From the NCBI GenBank assembly GCA_038503035.1, contig JAVSML010024359.1, positions 124,001 through 188,000 of the forward strand: a DNA stretch of 64,000 nucleotides, in the 5' to 3' direction. Origin of the DNA: Crocodylus rhombifer (lineage: Eukaryota > Chordata > Crocodylia > Crocodylidae). Both the position numbers and the translations under genes were made by a program. A model generated the notes under the pieces. That model was given only the letters and a program-made list of their open reading frames with translations. It was not told the origin of the DNA and ran no database searches. Below are positions 24,461 through 38,358 of the stretch, piece after piece (within the stretch, counting starts at the first letter, position 1; each line of letters opens with the position of its first letter).

Positions 24461-25077
24461 CAGGGTGGGCAATTGTTAAACAGCCCTCCCAGACAAAATA
24501 AGTTTTGGCAAGCTGTCAAGGGCCGCAAGCACAGCCCCACCCCTCAGCAGGTGCCTCACCCCCTGGTAACCATCTTGGGACCAGAAGTCCCACCCCTAAC
24601 CCCTAACCTTTGCCACCAGAAGCCCCTCCCTTTACCCCAGAAGTAACCCTTTTGGGAGGCAGGGGATTGGGGGGATGGGGGGGGGAAGATTTGCCATCTT
24701 GAAACTAGTAAAACAAAATCATACTTAAAAACAAAAAACACCAAAAATGCACATCTACTATAATCTACCTAGAGGTGATTGTGTAATTGCTCAAAACAGA
24801 GAGTCTTACTCCATATATGGTGCGTGGGTAGGGTTGCCAACTGAGTGAGGCTATTCTTGGAGGAGGCAGCCCCGCCCCCTACAGCTAGGGCAGGGCAGGC
24901 CAGACTAGGGGAGGAGAGGGGTTGCTTGGCAACCAGAGTTGCACCTTCTGCATGCAGGCAGTAGAGGGGCAGCCTAGAACCAGGGCTTTTGGACAGCTTA
25001 TGGAGGGATCCCATGGGCCAGATGGAATTGCCCGGCAGGCTGGATCTGACCCATGGACTATATTTTGCCTTCCTCTG
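24461..25077. mobile_element. Non-autonomous hAT element with perfect 8-bp TSD
   Basis: An exact 8-bp duplication, CTTTGAAG, at 24453-24460 and 25078-25085 encloses 617 bp. It starts CAGGGTGGGCAATTG and ends TTTTGCCTTCCTCTG, imperfect inverted repeats with the same form as the 39223-39736 element. Interior GC-rich, no transposase frame. It lies 172 bp from exon 9 of the pseudogene. Confidence 0.88.
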
Positions 25078-25231
25078 CTTTGAAGGAAGGCTAAATTAGT
25101 TACAATTTTAATGCAGGCATTTGGATCTTAATATGGTCTGCAGATCCAAGGGTCAAAAGCTCAACATGGCCAAAAAAAGGTAGACTCCAAAATAAGGCTA
25201 CGAAACTCAGAAAAGAAAATCAGGCCAGTTA

Positions 25232-25447
<216 letters not shown>

Positions 25448-25614
25448 CTATTATGGGGAAGACGATTTAAAGTTAAGTAATCCCTCAAACCACATGCAAA
25501 TGTTAACACTATACCTTACTCAAAAGGCCAGCTCTCAAAAATTCAGTTTTGTAAATCTGAAGAGACTCAGGCCCTAGCTTGAAATAGATTTTTTGGGAAA
25601 CAAAGTTTTTATAC
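25448..25614 (-). other. Introns 7 and 8 of the pseudogene region
   Basis: Intron 8 is only 167 nt (25448-25614) and intron 7 is 136 nt (25828-25963). Mammalian ATP5F1B introns host C/D snoRNAs, so I looked for C and D boxes on the minus strand. I saw no convincing pair. Confidence 0.5.
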
Positions 25615-25827
25615 CTGAAGAATCTTCTGAACACCCCGAGCTACATCATAATGCTCTTGGCCCACAATGTTAGGGTCCATAATACGTGAAGTGGAATCCA
25701 GAGGATCTACAGCTGGATAGATACCCAGTTTTGCAATTGCACGGGATAATACTGTGGTAGCATCCAAGTGTGCAAAAGCAGTAGCTGGAACAGGATCAGT
25801 CAAGTCGTCAGCCAGTACATAAATAGC
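25615..25827 (-). pseudogene. ATP5F1B: ATP5F1B-like exon 8 with lost acceptor
   Basis: 213 nt, 71 codons: [20 protein letters not shown] through [36 protein letters not shown] and [13 protein letters not shown]. The frame is open and the donor GTATAA is good. The two bases before the exon (25829-25828) read GG on the minus strand instead of AG, and I found no nearby in-phase AG. An invariant Pro is Leu, again consistent with a CpG transition. Confidence 0.92.
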
Positions 25828-25963
25828 CCAAAATGAGAACCCAGTTTTAAATTTAAACCACTAATTATTCATCATTCCTCAGACATGCCTACTATGCACT
25901 GCCATCTTCAACTAATAGCAAGAGTGAATTCTATTGGAAGACAGACACTACTTAATACCATAC

Positions 25964-26097
25964 CTGTACAGATGTAATGGATCCTTTTTTTGTAGTAGTT
26001 ATTCTTTCCTGCATTGTGCCCATGTCAGTAGCCAATGTTGGCTGGTAGCCTACAGCAAAGGGGATACAACCCAGAAGTGGAGATCAAGAGCAGATAC
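25964..26097 (-). pseudogene. ATP5F1B: ATP5F1B-like exon 7 with 11-bp frameshifting insertion
   Basis: The exon spans 134 nt between CTCCAG and GTATGG; the conserved exon is 123 nt. It starts VSAL, is then interrupted by TGGAGATCAAG (plus strand 26078-26088), and resumes in another frame as [20 protein letters not shown] up to KKGSITSVQ. The insertion leads to an early stop. Arg260, a catalytic phosphate-contacting residue, is Cys (TGT, 26066-26068), and Ser in IPSAVGYQ is Phe. Confidence 0.92.
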
Positions 26098-28918
26098 CTG
26101 GAGATCAAGAGGGGCTTATACCAAGTTAACTAACCTGAATAGTTTGTTCTGGGAATTCCTGACAGAGAAGTGCTATCTTATCAGTAGGGACCTACCAAAA
26201 TTGTGATTTTGTAATCTGGCACTGCCTACAAGATCTGCTGGAGGGGGTGGGGAAATAACAGCTTACTGAAAATAAACTACTGACTCCACAGAGGGAGCCA
26301 GTAGTCCTAAAGGGTGCTATGGTGGCCCACCAGGGGAAGGAATGGTGGGGGGGGGACAGAAGATCTGCGTACTCAAAAGGGCTGTTGGCAAGATGGCTGC
26401 CACCTCCCAGTCCTCACTGGCTGTGAAGGCTGCCTGTAATATGGCCCCAACCCTCTCCACCAATTGGCACAGATGCAGGACAAGAACCCCTTGTAGCCAA
26501 ATCAACAGTGAAAGGCAGAGCCACTGACGCCCCTCAGCTGGAGGTGTGGGGTCCACCGCACTCTGCCTGCAAAGTGGCTGCCAAGCCCCATGTTTTGTAC
26601 ATGAAATCAGGGGCAGCTGCCCCAATTTTGTTAAGTCCCCATTTACCAGGGTGTCTCATGCCCTCTATCCTCCCCATGGAGTAAAAAAGTAAAAGTAAAT
26701 GGTTAAAAGTTTTGCTCCCAGTCTTTGAATGGGAAGTAAAAGCCAGTTCAGAATGGGCTACCAGGCAGTCAGCATCCTGCTCTCACACTACCAGCAAGGG
26801 ACTGGCTTTCCACTCCACCTTAGTGTTACCGATCTGGCCATATTAGGCACAAACCAGAAGATTATGCATACTATTTAGTCACCAACTTTTGATGACATTT
26901 AAAATAAGATCCAATAAAGACTGAAGCTGCTACACACCTCTTACTAAAATAGAAAGTACATCCCCTCCCACCCCCACATCCCAACTACATCCAGGACCTG
27001 GAGAAATCAAATCAGGTCTCAGTCTTCTAATAAGGGTACACATACTCCTTCATTCCTTCTGTGTCCACAAACATCAATCTAAAATTGTGTACCTTTTGTG
27101 TCTTCAACCGAAGGAAGATTGCAACAATGATACCAGCCAAGGACCTGGCTGGCTAAAAGTATCAGTCACTGTTCAGTAAATCCAATACCATAGGCTTGAG
27201 GACAACCAATCAGCAGCTCACCCAAAGGCTGCCCTGGATGGAGCGCTCCATCTCTTCAGTGGGTGACTGAACCTATAAAATTATAGGGCGTGTGTAGACA
27301 ATACAGGCATTAAATATAGAGCACCTGAAAATTTTAATAAAGTTTTTTTGGTGTGGTGTCAAATTAAACCAGTTAAGTTAAAGCAGTTTAGTTCACAAGT
27401 GGGTATAGAAGCAGGTAGCTAGATCAGTTTAGCTGATGCATGCCTGGAGTGATGGAATTCCCTAAATAAATGTAAACAAAACATTCCATCATCTTCAACA
27501 GTTATCCCAGGGCTGGGACTAGTCATCCTGGTTTCTTGCAACAGGGTATCACTATTCTGTCCCTCTCCATTCCTTATTCAAGGCTTCATTTTATCCTATA
27601 TCTCAACCTTTTGGTTCTGGTGGCACACTTACCAGGCCTCTCACATCCCACGGCGCAGTAGGCGGGTGCAGAGTGGGGGGGAGCACAGCAGAATACATTG
27701 CGCAGAAAATGAAAAGAGTCACTGGCTGGAGCCATGCCCCCGTCTGTCTGTCTGCCGTGATGGCAGCAGGTGGGGAAGCAGCTCCAGGCCAAAATTCAGC
27801 GGCACACTGAAATGCTGCTATACTACTCATTTTTCACAGAGGTTAGTACCAAATGAAAACAAAGTAGTAAAAAGAAAGGAGTCTACACAGTTAGATTATA
27901 AAGCCTTACAGTATATCCTTTCCCCTGAAGCCTTTCAGAAGCTGAGCACTTCATTTGAAATCAAGCCCCAAACAGTTTCTATATTTTGCTCAAATGGGAT
28001 AAGTTATACCAGCTCATTGCTCCTGTTATTGCCAGGGCTAGTTTTAGGAGTTATGCCTGATCTTCTGATCCTGAAGAGCTGATGCATTCTAAAAGTTATT
28101 TAACTGGCCTACACTTAAAAGAGTTCTAATGAGAGCACATGTTAAAAGGCTTTTACTTTTCCCCTTGAAGTTACAGTGCTTGTATAGGTCAAGGCTGCTA
28201 CACCCTTCCTTCCAGACCATTCTCAAAAAAGGAATGATTTGCTTAAAAATTAGGATTATGTTTTCCCTACAACTTCTCAAAAAAAGTTTTCAGTTTTGGA
28301 AATCCAAGATTTAAAAGCAAATCTGAATATGAACACTAGTTTAAGATGAAGAGTACACATTAATGTAGAACCTTAAAGGCTTTTTGGGATATAAAATAGA
28401 AATGGCTAATATTTCGACTTACATGCGCCATTCAAAATCTTGGCATGAAGTAATGGTTATTTTTGTTTAGCATACCAGATACCCAAGACTCCATTTTTCA
28501 AATTAGTATTACTGCAATCTCAATTTACTCTGATATGCCACAAAACTGATTAAGTGCACAGATTAGTTTTGCAGCACCCTGTAGTGCTGTAGGGATGTAC
28601 ATGAAGTGTATATACATTCACGTTGTTTGCAATTCAAAGTTGGTAGATCAGCCACAAAAATCCCACATTAAACAAGAACCTTGTAGCACCATCCATACAA
28701 GCAGACAATTACAGTTTACATGTAGTGTCAGAAGGGTGCCTCTGATCCCTGGCATCCAGGAGTACACTGTGCTCTCTGTCTCCCAGGGGGAGCAGCACTG
28801 GTGGTACCAAAGAGGGCTACATTTATAACGCTATAAACAGACACAAGCACATTGCCTCTGTTAGGCTACAGGTCCTCTGTAGGAGTCTTTATACCAAGAA
28901 AGGAAAAACAGGACTAAC
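26098..28918 (-). other. Intron 6 of the ATP5F1B-like pseudogene
   Basis: About 2.8 kb. It includes a GC-richer patch at 26290-26640 resembling the dispersed hAT-derived repeats, and a remnant at about 27600-27830 beginning TCTCAACCTTTTGGTTCTGG with GGCACAC near both ends. No other gene is seen. Confidence 0.5.
27603..27830. mobile_element. hAT-like remnant
   Basis: The left end reads TCTCAACCTTTTGGTTCTGG, then GGCACACTTACC. The right side has GCGGCACACTGAAATG. This resembles the GGTTCTCAACC class of hAT ends, but no clear target duplication was found. Confidence 0.45.
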
Positions 28919-29077
28919 CTCTGAACCAGCTTGGGTAAACCTGAAGATATTGTCTATGAAGAGAAACACATTCTGTCCTTCCTGATCATGAAAATATTCA
29001 GCAACAGTCAGGCCAGTCAAGGCTACTCTGGCCCGAGCTCCTGGAGGTTCATTCATTTGACCATACACAAGAGCAAC
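28919..29077 (-). pseudogene. ATP5F1B: ATP5F1B-like exon 6 (Walker B)
   Basis: 159 nt, 53 codons in phase 0, acceptor ATTCTAG, donor GTTAGT. It encodes [20 protein letters not shown], then GLTVAEYF, an HDQEGQN segment, and [16 protein letters not shown]. The Walker B Asp is kept. Arg to His in YFRDQ and Asp to Asn before the Walker strand are unusual for this family. Confidence 0.93.
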
Positions 29078-30311
<1,234 letters not shown>

Positions 30312-30433
30312 CGATTTTGCCTCCTTTGGCATATGAAGCCAGTAAGTCTACAACCTGAATGCCAGTCATAAGGATTTCTTGCTCCACACTCGTATCTTGG
30401 AATTCAGGAGCCTCAGCATGAATAGCTGCAAAT
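30312..30433 (-). pseudogene. ATP5F1B: ATP5F1B-like exon 4 with GC donor
   Basis: 122 nt, 40 whole codons plus split ends. It encodes [11 protein letters not shown]...[11 protein letters not shown], then [14 protein letters not shown]. The near-invariant Pro of the DLLAPY segment is Ser, and other conserved positions differ. The acceptor is CTCCACAG. The donor is GCAAGT, a GC-AG intron, whose position is fixed by the phase needed for exon 5. Confidence 0.9.
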
Positions 30434-31267
30434 CTGTGGAGAAATTATTGCAATAAGAACCAATACACAATATTAAGTATTTTAATGTTTCCTAGAACTG
30501 ATAAATTAGAGATCGATTTAATTCAGATCTATATAATTCCCATACCTCAAAAATAAAATGGCTTTTAGGCAAAGCATTTAGAAAAGCATCTCAACAATGG
30601 TTAGTTAATTTAACTTGGGTAGTACTGATATGACAATAATTTAAACTTGCGAAGACATTCAGCAGTTCAATTGTTTTCCAAATCCCAAAATAAAGGGCGT
30701 TTTTTTTATTGCACTAAGGCTCAAATTCCTAACATGTGGAATAACATTTAAGTGCCATTCTATTTCATCTGGTTTAAGTCTATGCTGCAACCTATTTTAA
30801 TAAATAGTCACCTTACCCTTAAAAATGTTTCAAAGTGAAGTGAGGACTACCCACACACCTTTTGTAATAACAGTTTTTTCATATCCTCTAGCAAAAAGAT
30901 AATGCACTTTTGTTGCACAATAGATGCTCATATCATACAAACAAACTGTAATGTGCCGACTCACCATCTATTAAAAGTTGCCAGATACTTCCATACCACA
31001 AAAAGTTACAGTTCAATAAGCAACCGTGTGGTTGATATGCCAGGGATCAACTGGTTTTGTGTGGCATGTTGTTATGACCGTCACCTAATACATATAACAT
31101 GTAACAAAATGCAATGTCCATCAGGTACCATAAAGACCACAACAGGTAAGAGTGTTTTTGAAGTTATGAATTTTATTGTAAATCTCTGGGTTTCCTGCAA
31201 CTGTCACCTAAATGTTACTTTTGTCACCTAAAGAGTAGCAACATCACAGCATCTTTAAAAGGATCCT

Positions 31268-33346
31268 TAACTTCAGAAAAGCCGACTTTGACAAGCTCAA
31301 GAGGCTTGTCGGTCAGGCCCTTAGGGACCGTGACCCCAGGTAGATGGGAGTTCAAGAAGAGTGGTTGCTCCTCAAGGAAGCGATCCTCAATGCACAAGCC
31401 AAATCTATTCCAACAAGGAGGAAAGGCAGCAAGAAGGCACAGCAGCCCTCCTGGCTCTCCAGGGACCTAGCGGACCTCCTGCGGCTAAAAAGGAAAGCCT
31501 ACAAAGGATGGAGGATGGGATTCACCTCCAAGGAGAATTATTCTGTGCTGGTCCGGTCCTGCAGGGAGCAAACCAGGAAAGCCAAGGCCACAACTGAACT
31601 CCAACTAGCTTCAAGCATCAAGGACAACAAAAAGTCCTTTTTCAGATACGTGGGGAGCCGGAGGAAAAGCAAGGGCAATGTTGGACCCCTGCTAAACCAG
31701 ATGGGGCAACTGACAACTGACGCCCAGGAAAAAGCCAACCTATTAAAATAGGTACTTTGCGTCAGTCTTTCATTGGTCCCACGGGACGCCCATGCCTGCT
31801 ATGGGACAGGGAGATCTGGGTGAGGGGGATCCCCTACCCTCCATCAATGCTGACCTCGTGAAGGAACATCTTGAGAAGCTGGATACCTTCAAGTCATCCG
31901 GCCCTGACAATCTGCACCCCAGGGTACTCAAGGAGCTGGCGAGCGTCATAGCCCAGCCCCTGGCACGGATCTTTGAAAACTCCTGGCGCTCTGGTGTAGT
32001 GCCCAAAGACTGGAAGAAGACCAATGTGGTGCCGATCTTCAAGAAAGGGAGGAGAGTGGATCTGGCTAACTACAGGCCCATTAGCCTGACTTCTATCCTG
32101 GGGAAGATCTTAGAAAAGTTTATTAAGGAGGCCATCCTTGAGGGACTGGCCCAGGCTAACATCCTAAGGGATAGCCAGCACGGGTTTGTTGCGGGTAGGT
32201 CTTGTTTGACCAATCTCATTTCCTTCTATGACCAGGTGACCTATCACCTGGACAAGGGAGAAGAGATTGATGTTATATATCTTGACTTCAAAAAAAGCTT
32301 TTGATCTGGTATCCCATGATCACCTCTTGGCCAAACTGCCCAGTTGTGGCCTTGGCTCCACCACGATCCGCTGGCTGGGAAATTGGCTCCGTGGTCGGAC
32401 CCAGGGTGTTATAATTGATGGCAGTCACTCATCATGGTGCCCTGTGACCAGTGGGGTCCCTCAAGGCTCTGTCCTTGGACCCATACTGTTCAACATCTTC
32501 ATTAATGACGTGGACACTGGAGTCAGGAGTGGACTGGCCAAGTTCGCCGATGACACCAAACTTTGGGGCAAAGCATCCACGCCAGAAGATAGGCGGGTGA
32601 TCCAGGCTGACCTGGACAAGCTCAGCAAATGGGCAGACGAGAACCTCATGGTGTTTAACACCGAAAAATGCAAGGTTCTCCACCTTGGGAGGAAAAACCT
32701 GCAGCACCCGTATAGGCTCGGCAGTGCTACGTTGGTTAGCACTACAGAAGAAAGAGACTTGGGGGTCATCATTGACCACAAGATGAACATGAGCCTGCAA
32801 TACGATGCTGCGGCTAATAAAGAGACCAAAACGCTGGCTTGCATCCATAGATGCTTCTCGAGCAAATCCCGGGACGTCATTCTCCCCTTGTACTTGGCCT
32901 TGGTGAGGCCGCAGCTGGAGTACTGCGTCCAGTTTTGGGCTACACAATTCAAAAACGATGTGGAGAAACTTGAGAGAGTCCAGAGGAGAGCCACACGCAT
33001 GATCAGAGGTCAGGAAAACAGATCTTACGATGACAGGCTGAGAGACATGGGATTCTTCAGCCTGGAAAAGCACAGGCTCAGGGGTGATCTGATGGCCACC
33101 TATAAGTTTATAAGGGGTGACCACCAGGATCTGGGGGAACGTTTGTTCACCAGAGCGCCCCAAGGGATGACGAGGTCGAACGGTTACAAACTCCTGCAAG
33201 ACCGTTTCAGGCTGGACATAAGGAAGAATTTCTTTACTGTCCAAGCCCCCAAGGTCTGGAACAGTCTGCCAGCGGAGGTGGTTCAAGCACCTACATTGAA
33301 CACCTTCAAGAGTAAATTGGATGCTTATCTTGCTGGGATCCTATGA
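31268..33346 (+). pseudogene. CR1 ORF2 fragment with two 1-nt frameshifts
   Basis: The RT coding region is broken by one extra A in TATTAAAATAGG (31745-31748) and one extra A in a seven-A run (32290-32296). An upstream in-frame TAG lies near 31340. The pieces are 31344-31751, 31792-32304 and 32267-33346. They carry the same RT motifs as copy A, including FADD. Both indels are in A-runs, so polymerase slippage or a sequencing error is possible. Confidence 0.9.
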
Positions 33347-33438
33347 CCCCAGCTGACTTCCTGCCCTTTGGGCAGGGGGCTGGACTCGATGATCTCTCGA
33401 GGTCCCTTCCAGCCCTGATGTCTATGAAATCTATGAAA
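31268..33438 (+). mobile_element. CR1 LINE, 5'-truncated, young (copy B)
   Basis: The same element as copy A, reaching about 130 nt further 5'. It ends GCCCTGATGTCTATGAAATC, then TATGAAATC, the CR1 tail repeat. It lies in intron 3 of the pseudogene, antisense to it, 10.4 kb from copy A and in the same direction. Confidence 0.95.
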
Positions 33439-34169
33439 TCTTACGGCACCCTATAGTACCTCATCATCCTGCTTGAGAATCACTTATTTAGATGCAAGAG
33501 GGCATTTTAAAGTTTGTACTACATTATATACCCTGTTCCTTTACAGGTGGAAAGAGCCCTCCCTGCCCCCCTTTCAGCACTGATCCAGCCTGCTAAGGCC
33601 AATTCCCACCCCCCAGGGCAGTGAAGTCTTCACCTTTACAACAGAAACACTTGTCAGTTCCCCTATGCATGATGGAGATATGAAAGCTCAAAGTACTGGC
33701 TTTGAGACTATCTATCTGAAACAGATGACGTCAAAGCCAAACTCCCACTCCAACTATCTGGGCTATACACCTAGGACAAAAATTTACAGTCAGAGTGTAG
33801 CTGAAATGCAACTATAACATTTCCAGTTTATGTTCAGCTTGTTTGAGGAAGCCATGCTGGCAGGAAGGGGCCAATCTGGGGATGGTGGAGAGATCCAAGT
33901 ATTTAGGGGGACTGAAGGTTTTAAATTGGGACATTAACACTTCCACAGCCTTAAATTGCTCATTGCTGATCTTTGGGTTTAAGACAAACCACTTCAATTA
34001 TTTGCACAATTGCTCATTTCACGGCCCCCAGCTTTTATAAACAGGCAGAGGTAGGAGAAGTTAAGGTTAATATATCTACTAATTCTAGGTGTCTAGAAGT
34101 GAATACCCAAGACAACTGTAGAGCCTTTGGCATAGCACAACTCTCACTCAGTCAACTACAAAACGAGAA

Positions 34170-34264
34170 TATTGAACAAGCTTTAGTCAAAGTGGCCCCA
34201 CCGCCATTTTGAAATACAGGATACTAGATACGAGACACTGTGGGCATTTTAATTAGAGCAGCTC

Positions 34265-34295
<31 letters not shown>
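34170..34295 (-). repeat. Interspersed repeat with A-run
   Basis: Reverse-complement relative of 16830-16960 (CAAAATGGCGGTGGGGCCAC on the minus strand), ending on the plus strand in 24 A residues (34272-34295). Family unknown. Confidence 0.5.
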
Positions 34296-35199
34296 GCATC
34301 CTACCTCTCGCCCCGAAGTACATGTATAAGCACCTCAAGTGCCTAAACTCAGAAAAAGGCTGCACTGTGACCACCAAAAAAAAGAGTTTAAGTAAGTTGC
34401 CCATCACAAAATCTGCAGTGGAGACAATCCATGTCTTTAGGAGAGCTTTCAATAGCCTTCGCTAAAATCCCTTCCTTTCTCCTCCTGCTATCTCATCTTA
34501 TTCCCTACGCACTTCTACTATGAAGTAGGTGCTGCCATGAATGACGGGGTGCCCGCAGCAGCTGAGGGGGCACAGCAGTGCTGGTGGCAGTGGCAAGCAG
34601 GGAACTCTCACAGATGCCGCCAACACTGTCAGCGGCAGGTGAGCATCAGCAACCACCCAGAGATGCTGTGTGCACCCCCTACTACACATCGCCAATGGGT
34701 GCTGCAATAGCCACCTTCACATCCTGTATTTTCTCCCTAGAGAAGGTTGAAACTACATACAGAAAACAGCAGTACTCTGGGAGACTAACATGACCACGTT
34801 TTACAGACTGAGATTTCACACAAAAAGCTGTTAAAATTAAGGCTGAACAGGCAACCCTAGTTCTATTCAAGTCCTGAGAGCTCAGATCTGCAGTATTGTC
34901 CTTAGTGTAATTTTAGCACAAATGGGGAGTAGTGGAAAGAAGGGGAGGTACAGCTACAGGGATATAACCATACTGGTAAAAGCTACAACCACAGTTGAAA
35001 GTTGTACTTGCAACTCTAGAAGAATTATTAGATTAGTACTGTTTCCTCTGGCTTTAAAGTGGTCAAGATGCAGGAATCATATGAGACTTACACAGTAATG
35101 ACAGTTTCTCCAGAGGACTAAAAAGTAAACAAAAACAAACAAGCAAAAACCAAACACACAGACACACAAAACCTACAACCCACAAGTCGAGATACTCAC

Positions 35200-35374
35200 T
35201 GTTTGGTAGCAACAGGTCCTCTTTCATCAATTGGCTCACCAACTACATTCATTATTCTCCCAAGTGTTTCTGGACCAACTGGAATTTTAATAGGTGCCCC
35301 TGTGTCCACAACATTTTGTCCACGGGTCAAGCCTTCAGTACCATCCATGGCAATTGTCCGAATGGTACTTTCAC
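35200..35374 (-). pseudogene. ATP5F1B: ATP5F1B-like exon 3
   Basis: 175 nt, acceptor TACATGTAG, donor GTGAGT. It encodes [15 protein letters not shown]...[16 protein letters not shown]...GEPIDERGP...TKQ, the end of the barrel domain and start of the nucleotide-binding domain. It is open, both splice sites are good, and changes are mostly conservative. Confidence 0.93.
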
Positions 35375-35679
35375 CTACATGTATAAAGAAAAATCTTAAG
35401 TTGTGCATGTAAAGACAGATGTTATTGCACAGGTCAAAACATTTTAAAAACTTAGTATTGACTGCAGATAAACTACTAAAAATAACTTCATGCCTCAGAC
35501 AGTTTAGATACTGTTAACTTGTTCACCCCCAAAGAAAGACGATCAGCTACAATATTTCTAAATTCACAGGAAGCTTAAAATAATACCCAAAAGGATTTTA
35601 CTAAAGTAGTACTCCTCAATTAAGAAGTAGGAGGTGCAACGATACATTAGTCCATATTATAATCTACACCAATAAAAGG

Positions 35680-36322
35680 AAAGTTGACATTATCAGCAAT
35701 TAGCTTTTTTTGCCCAATGTAGCCGATACTGTCACCAATAACTGCTGCATGCACGCACACAGCCACAGCATGCACAAGGCCAGCCTGGCAGCTTGGAAAG
35801 CAGCACCTGTCTGGTAAGTCTGTTGGAGGGAAAGATCAAGGCCCCCGCAGTGAGGGAGGGAGAGGGGCTGGGGCCACCCACCCCAAGCACAGCCCCAGCC
35901 TAGCCCCCCTGCCAGGAAGAGCCCAGAGCTGGCCCCAGCACCAGCCTATAACAGCAGCTCCCCCTTGCCCCGCACACAGATCCAGGGGGCACACACTCCC
36001 CCTCCCACCCTGCCTATGGCTCCTCCAGGGGTGAACATGGTGATGTAGTGGCAGGAACTGCCCCCCCTCCCCGTACTACCTGGACGAGTCACTCACGGCT
36101 CTGTCCCCATGCTCCACCCAAGCTAGGCAGTGCCTGCTCCTGCCCCACTCCCTCCCTCACCACAGGGGCCTCAATCTGCCCCACTCCCACCCTAGACTTG
36201 CCAGCCGGCTGCTGCTCTCCAAGCTACGTATCAGCAATCGGATCAGTAGCAGCCAATATGGCTCATTAATAATTGGCCATCAGTATTGGGCCAAAAAATC
36301 TTTATCAGTGCACCCCCAGTTT
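35680..36322. mobile_element. Possible old DNA transposon
   Basis: The left side TTGCCCAATGTAGCCGATACTG and the complement of the right side, TTTTTTGGCCCAATACTGATGG, are similar, so the segment may be bounded by inverted repeats. The centre is C-rich, with no transposase. Ends and target duplication are uncertain. Confidence 0.4.
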
Positions 36323-37580
36323 AAAATATATAGCATTTACACACAGTTATTCAGGGCCACATAGGAAGGTAATTTATAGTTCATATAAAATATAACTATA
36401 AACTTATGTACAAGAGGGGCAGAAGGCTGAGAAAGTTTCTTGCCTGTGCAGGTGACTTCAATCTGCAAAATCCACTGCTTCCTACCAAATATCAACTTGG
36501 ATTTTAAGGTTTAGAAATTAAGTTTGATTTATGGTTATCTAGTTAAGATTGGGAGTGCAAACTAGAAACAAGCCAGGCTGTCATCACCCTGAGTTTACAG
36601 AAAACATGAAATATTGACCTTAAAAAAAAAAAAGCTTTACAGTTTTGCTTCTGTGGTAGAATGAGGTCTTTTTGCTTAAGAAAAGAGCTTCATAAAAATT
36701 ACAACTGCTGAATTTTCCATCTGAACCAACAGCAACAACCTCTGGCCAGTAGACACAGCAGTATCTGGCAACATGAGACCCTGGCTATGCAAGTTCTCAC
36801 AGTACACCGCCACCCTACCCCACCCCAGAAGCAGTACCAATTGTAGGTAATCCTAGTGCTCACTCACCTCTGACCCAAGATGGGTCATTCCAGTCTATAG
36901 CTGGAAAAGTTACCTACCACTGATCTAAACAATGTAATGATGCTCTAGCATGCAATGGGTAGATCCACATGGAATTTGGTAGGATTGGAAAATAAGAATT
37001 ATCCCAATCCCAGTTGGGATCATGGACCCAATCCAGAGGTCCTTGCATGTGGCAGAGGTGGTATGAAGTTGGGCCCCCAAACCTAAGCAAATGCAGTGAG
37101 CTTGGCCTACATAAAGCAAAAACACAACCCTTCAGTACAAGTGTACCAATAAAAGTAGTTTAAGTCTCAAATTTTTTAAAGAAGTCTTAAGCAAGTATTC
37201 CATATTATGTCTGTATTAATACTTCCCCCACCCCCAATAAAACTAAATCCACCTATACACAGCCTCTCAAAACCCCACATGAAGTCAAAAGCAAAGAATA
37301 TTCTTCAGTGGAAAACAAACCAGCATCCACCTAAAGTAGTGAAAATTCCAGTAAGACATTTCCTGACAAACCTGGATACTGCTATGCCATAGCATCTTTG
37401 TCCTATTTCTTATAATTCACAAAGGATAATGATATACAAAGGAAAGGTCATTTGAATGTCACCTAAAAGAGGCACTATGAAACCTAAACTAGTGATATGA
37501 ATGTCTGTCAGAAGAATAGACCCAGGAGATACCTAAACTCCAGATCCTGATCATTCAGTTCAACTGCTAGGAGAGGATAC

Positions 37581-38358
37581 TGTGAGAGAGTGCTTATGCT
37601 AAGCAAGGCCTAGCATTAAAAAAAAAATGCACTAAAACTCCCAGCATGCTTCAAGGAGGTTGAGGAGTCAGCGATTGACATTCTGGTAATCACTTTCTGA
37701 CCCTTAGATGAAAATACTAAACTTCTGACCTTTGAACAATGATAAAAATAGCAGACATGCCGCTTACATTGTTAAGAATAGGAAACTGCATGGCTAAACC
37801 GCAATGACGAAAAAACAACCGCATATTATGTCAGTTTTGACATTTTAACCCTCCAAAAACCAGCAAAATATATAGATGAATAATGTATTTAGGTTATAGA
37901 AAATTAGCATAAGAAATATAAAGGTCATTAAGAATTAACATAAGAAGTGTAATGATTATAATACAAAGCGTATCACCTGATATTATAATATAGATAAGTT
38001 AACTAAATAACCAATAAAAGTAAGAATTAGAAATGCATATGTATAAGTGTTATCATAGATAACTAATAGCAAAGTTATGTTAGATGCCTCACTTCCACCA
38101 TGGGGACAGTTTTGTGTCTTTTGCCTAAAAAAAGATAAGGGACTCCTTTTAAATGAGCTGTTGACCAGTTCTGAGACTACTGAATCAGGCAGCCGCACCT
38201 AGCCTCCGGGTTAGAGAGCAAGGGCTTGATTTGGGAACCTCGTGAACCAACAGACCTCCTTTAGTTTATGATTTTGTGAAATAATAAAAGTTTTAAATTG
38301 AACAGGTCTGAGCCTGTGCTTAATTCAGTCCTATATAATTCGGCATCGAGCTCCCACA
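37581..38358 (+). mobile_element. Solo LTR of an endogenous retrovirus
   Basis: 778 bp starting TGTGAGAG and ending CTCCCACA, so the ends form the short TG...CA inverted repeat of retroviral LTRs. It is flanked by the exact 5-bp duplication GATAC (37576-37580 and 38359-38363). A polyadenylation signal AATAAA at 38283-38288, followed by a short region with GAACAGGTCTGAGCCTGTGC, fits an R/U5 end and gives plus orientation. No internal retroviral sequence or second LTR is beside it, so it is a solo LTR left by recombination. It lies antisense in intron 2 of the pseudogene. Confidence 0.8.

Larger units (their letters stand above)
30434..35199 (-). other. Intron 3 of the ATP5F1B-like pseudogene
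   Basis: About 4.8 kb, nearly half of it CR1 copy B. The remainder, 33439-35199, contains the repeat at 34170-34295 with a 24-nt A-run and a GC-richer patch at 34495-34700. That patch shares words with 41560-41720 (CTGTCAGCGGCAG, GTGCACCCCC). No gene is seen. Confidence 0.6.
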
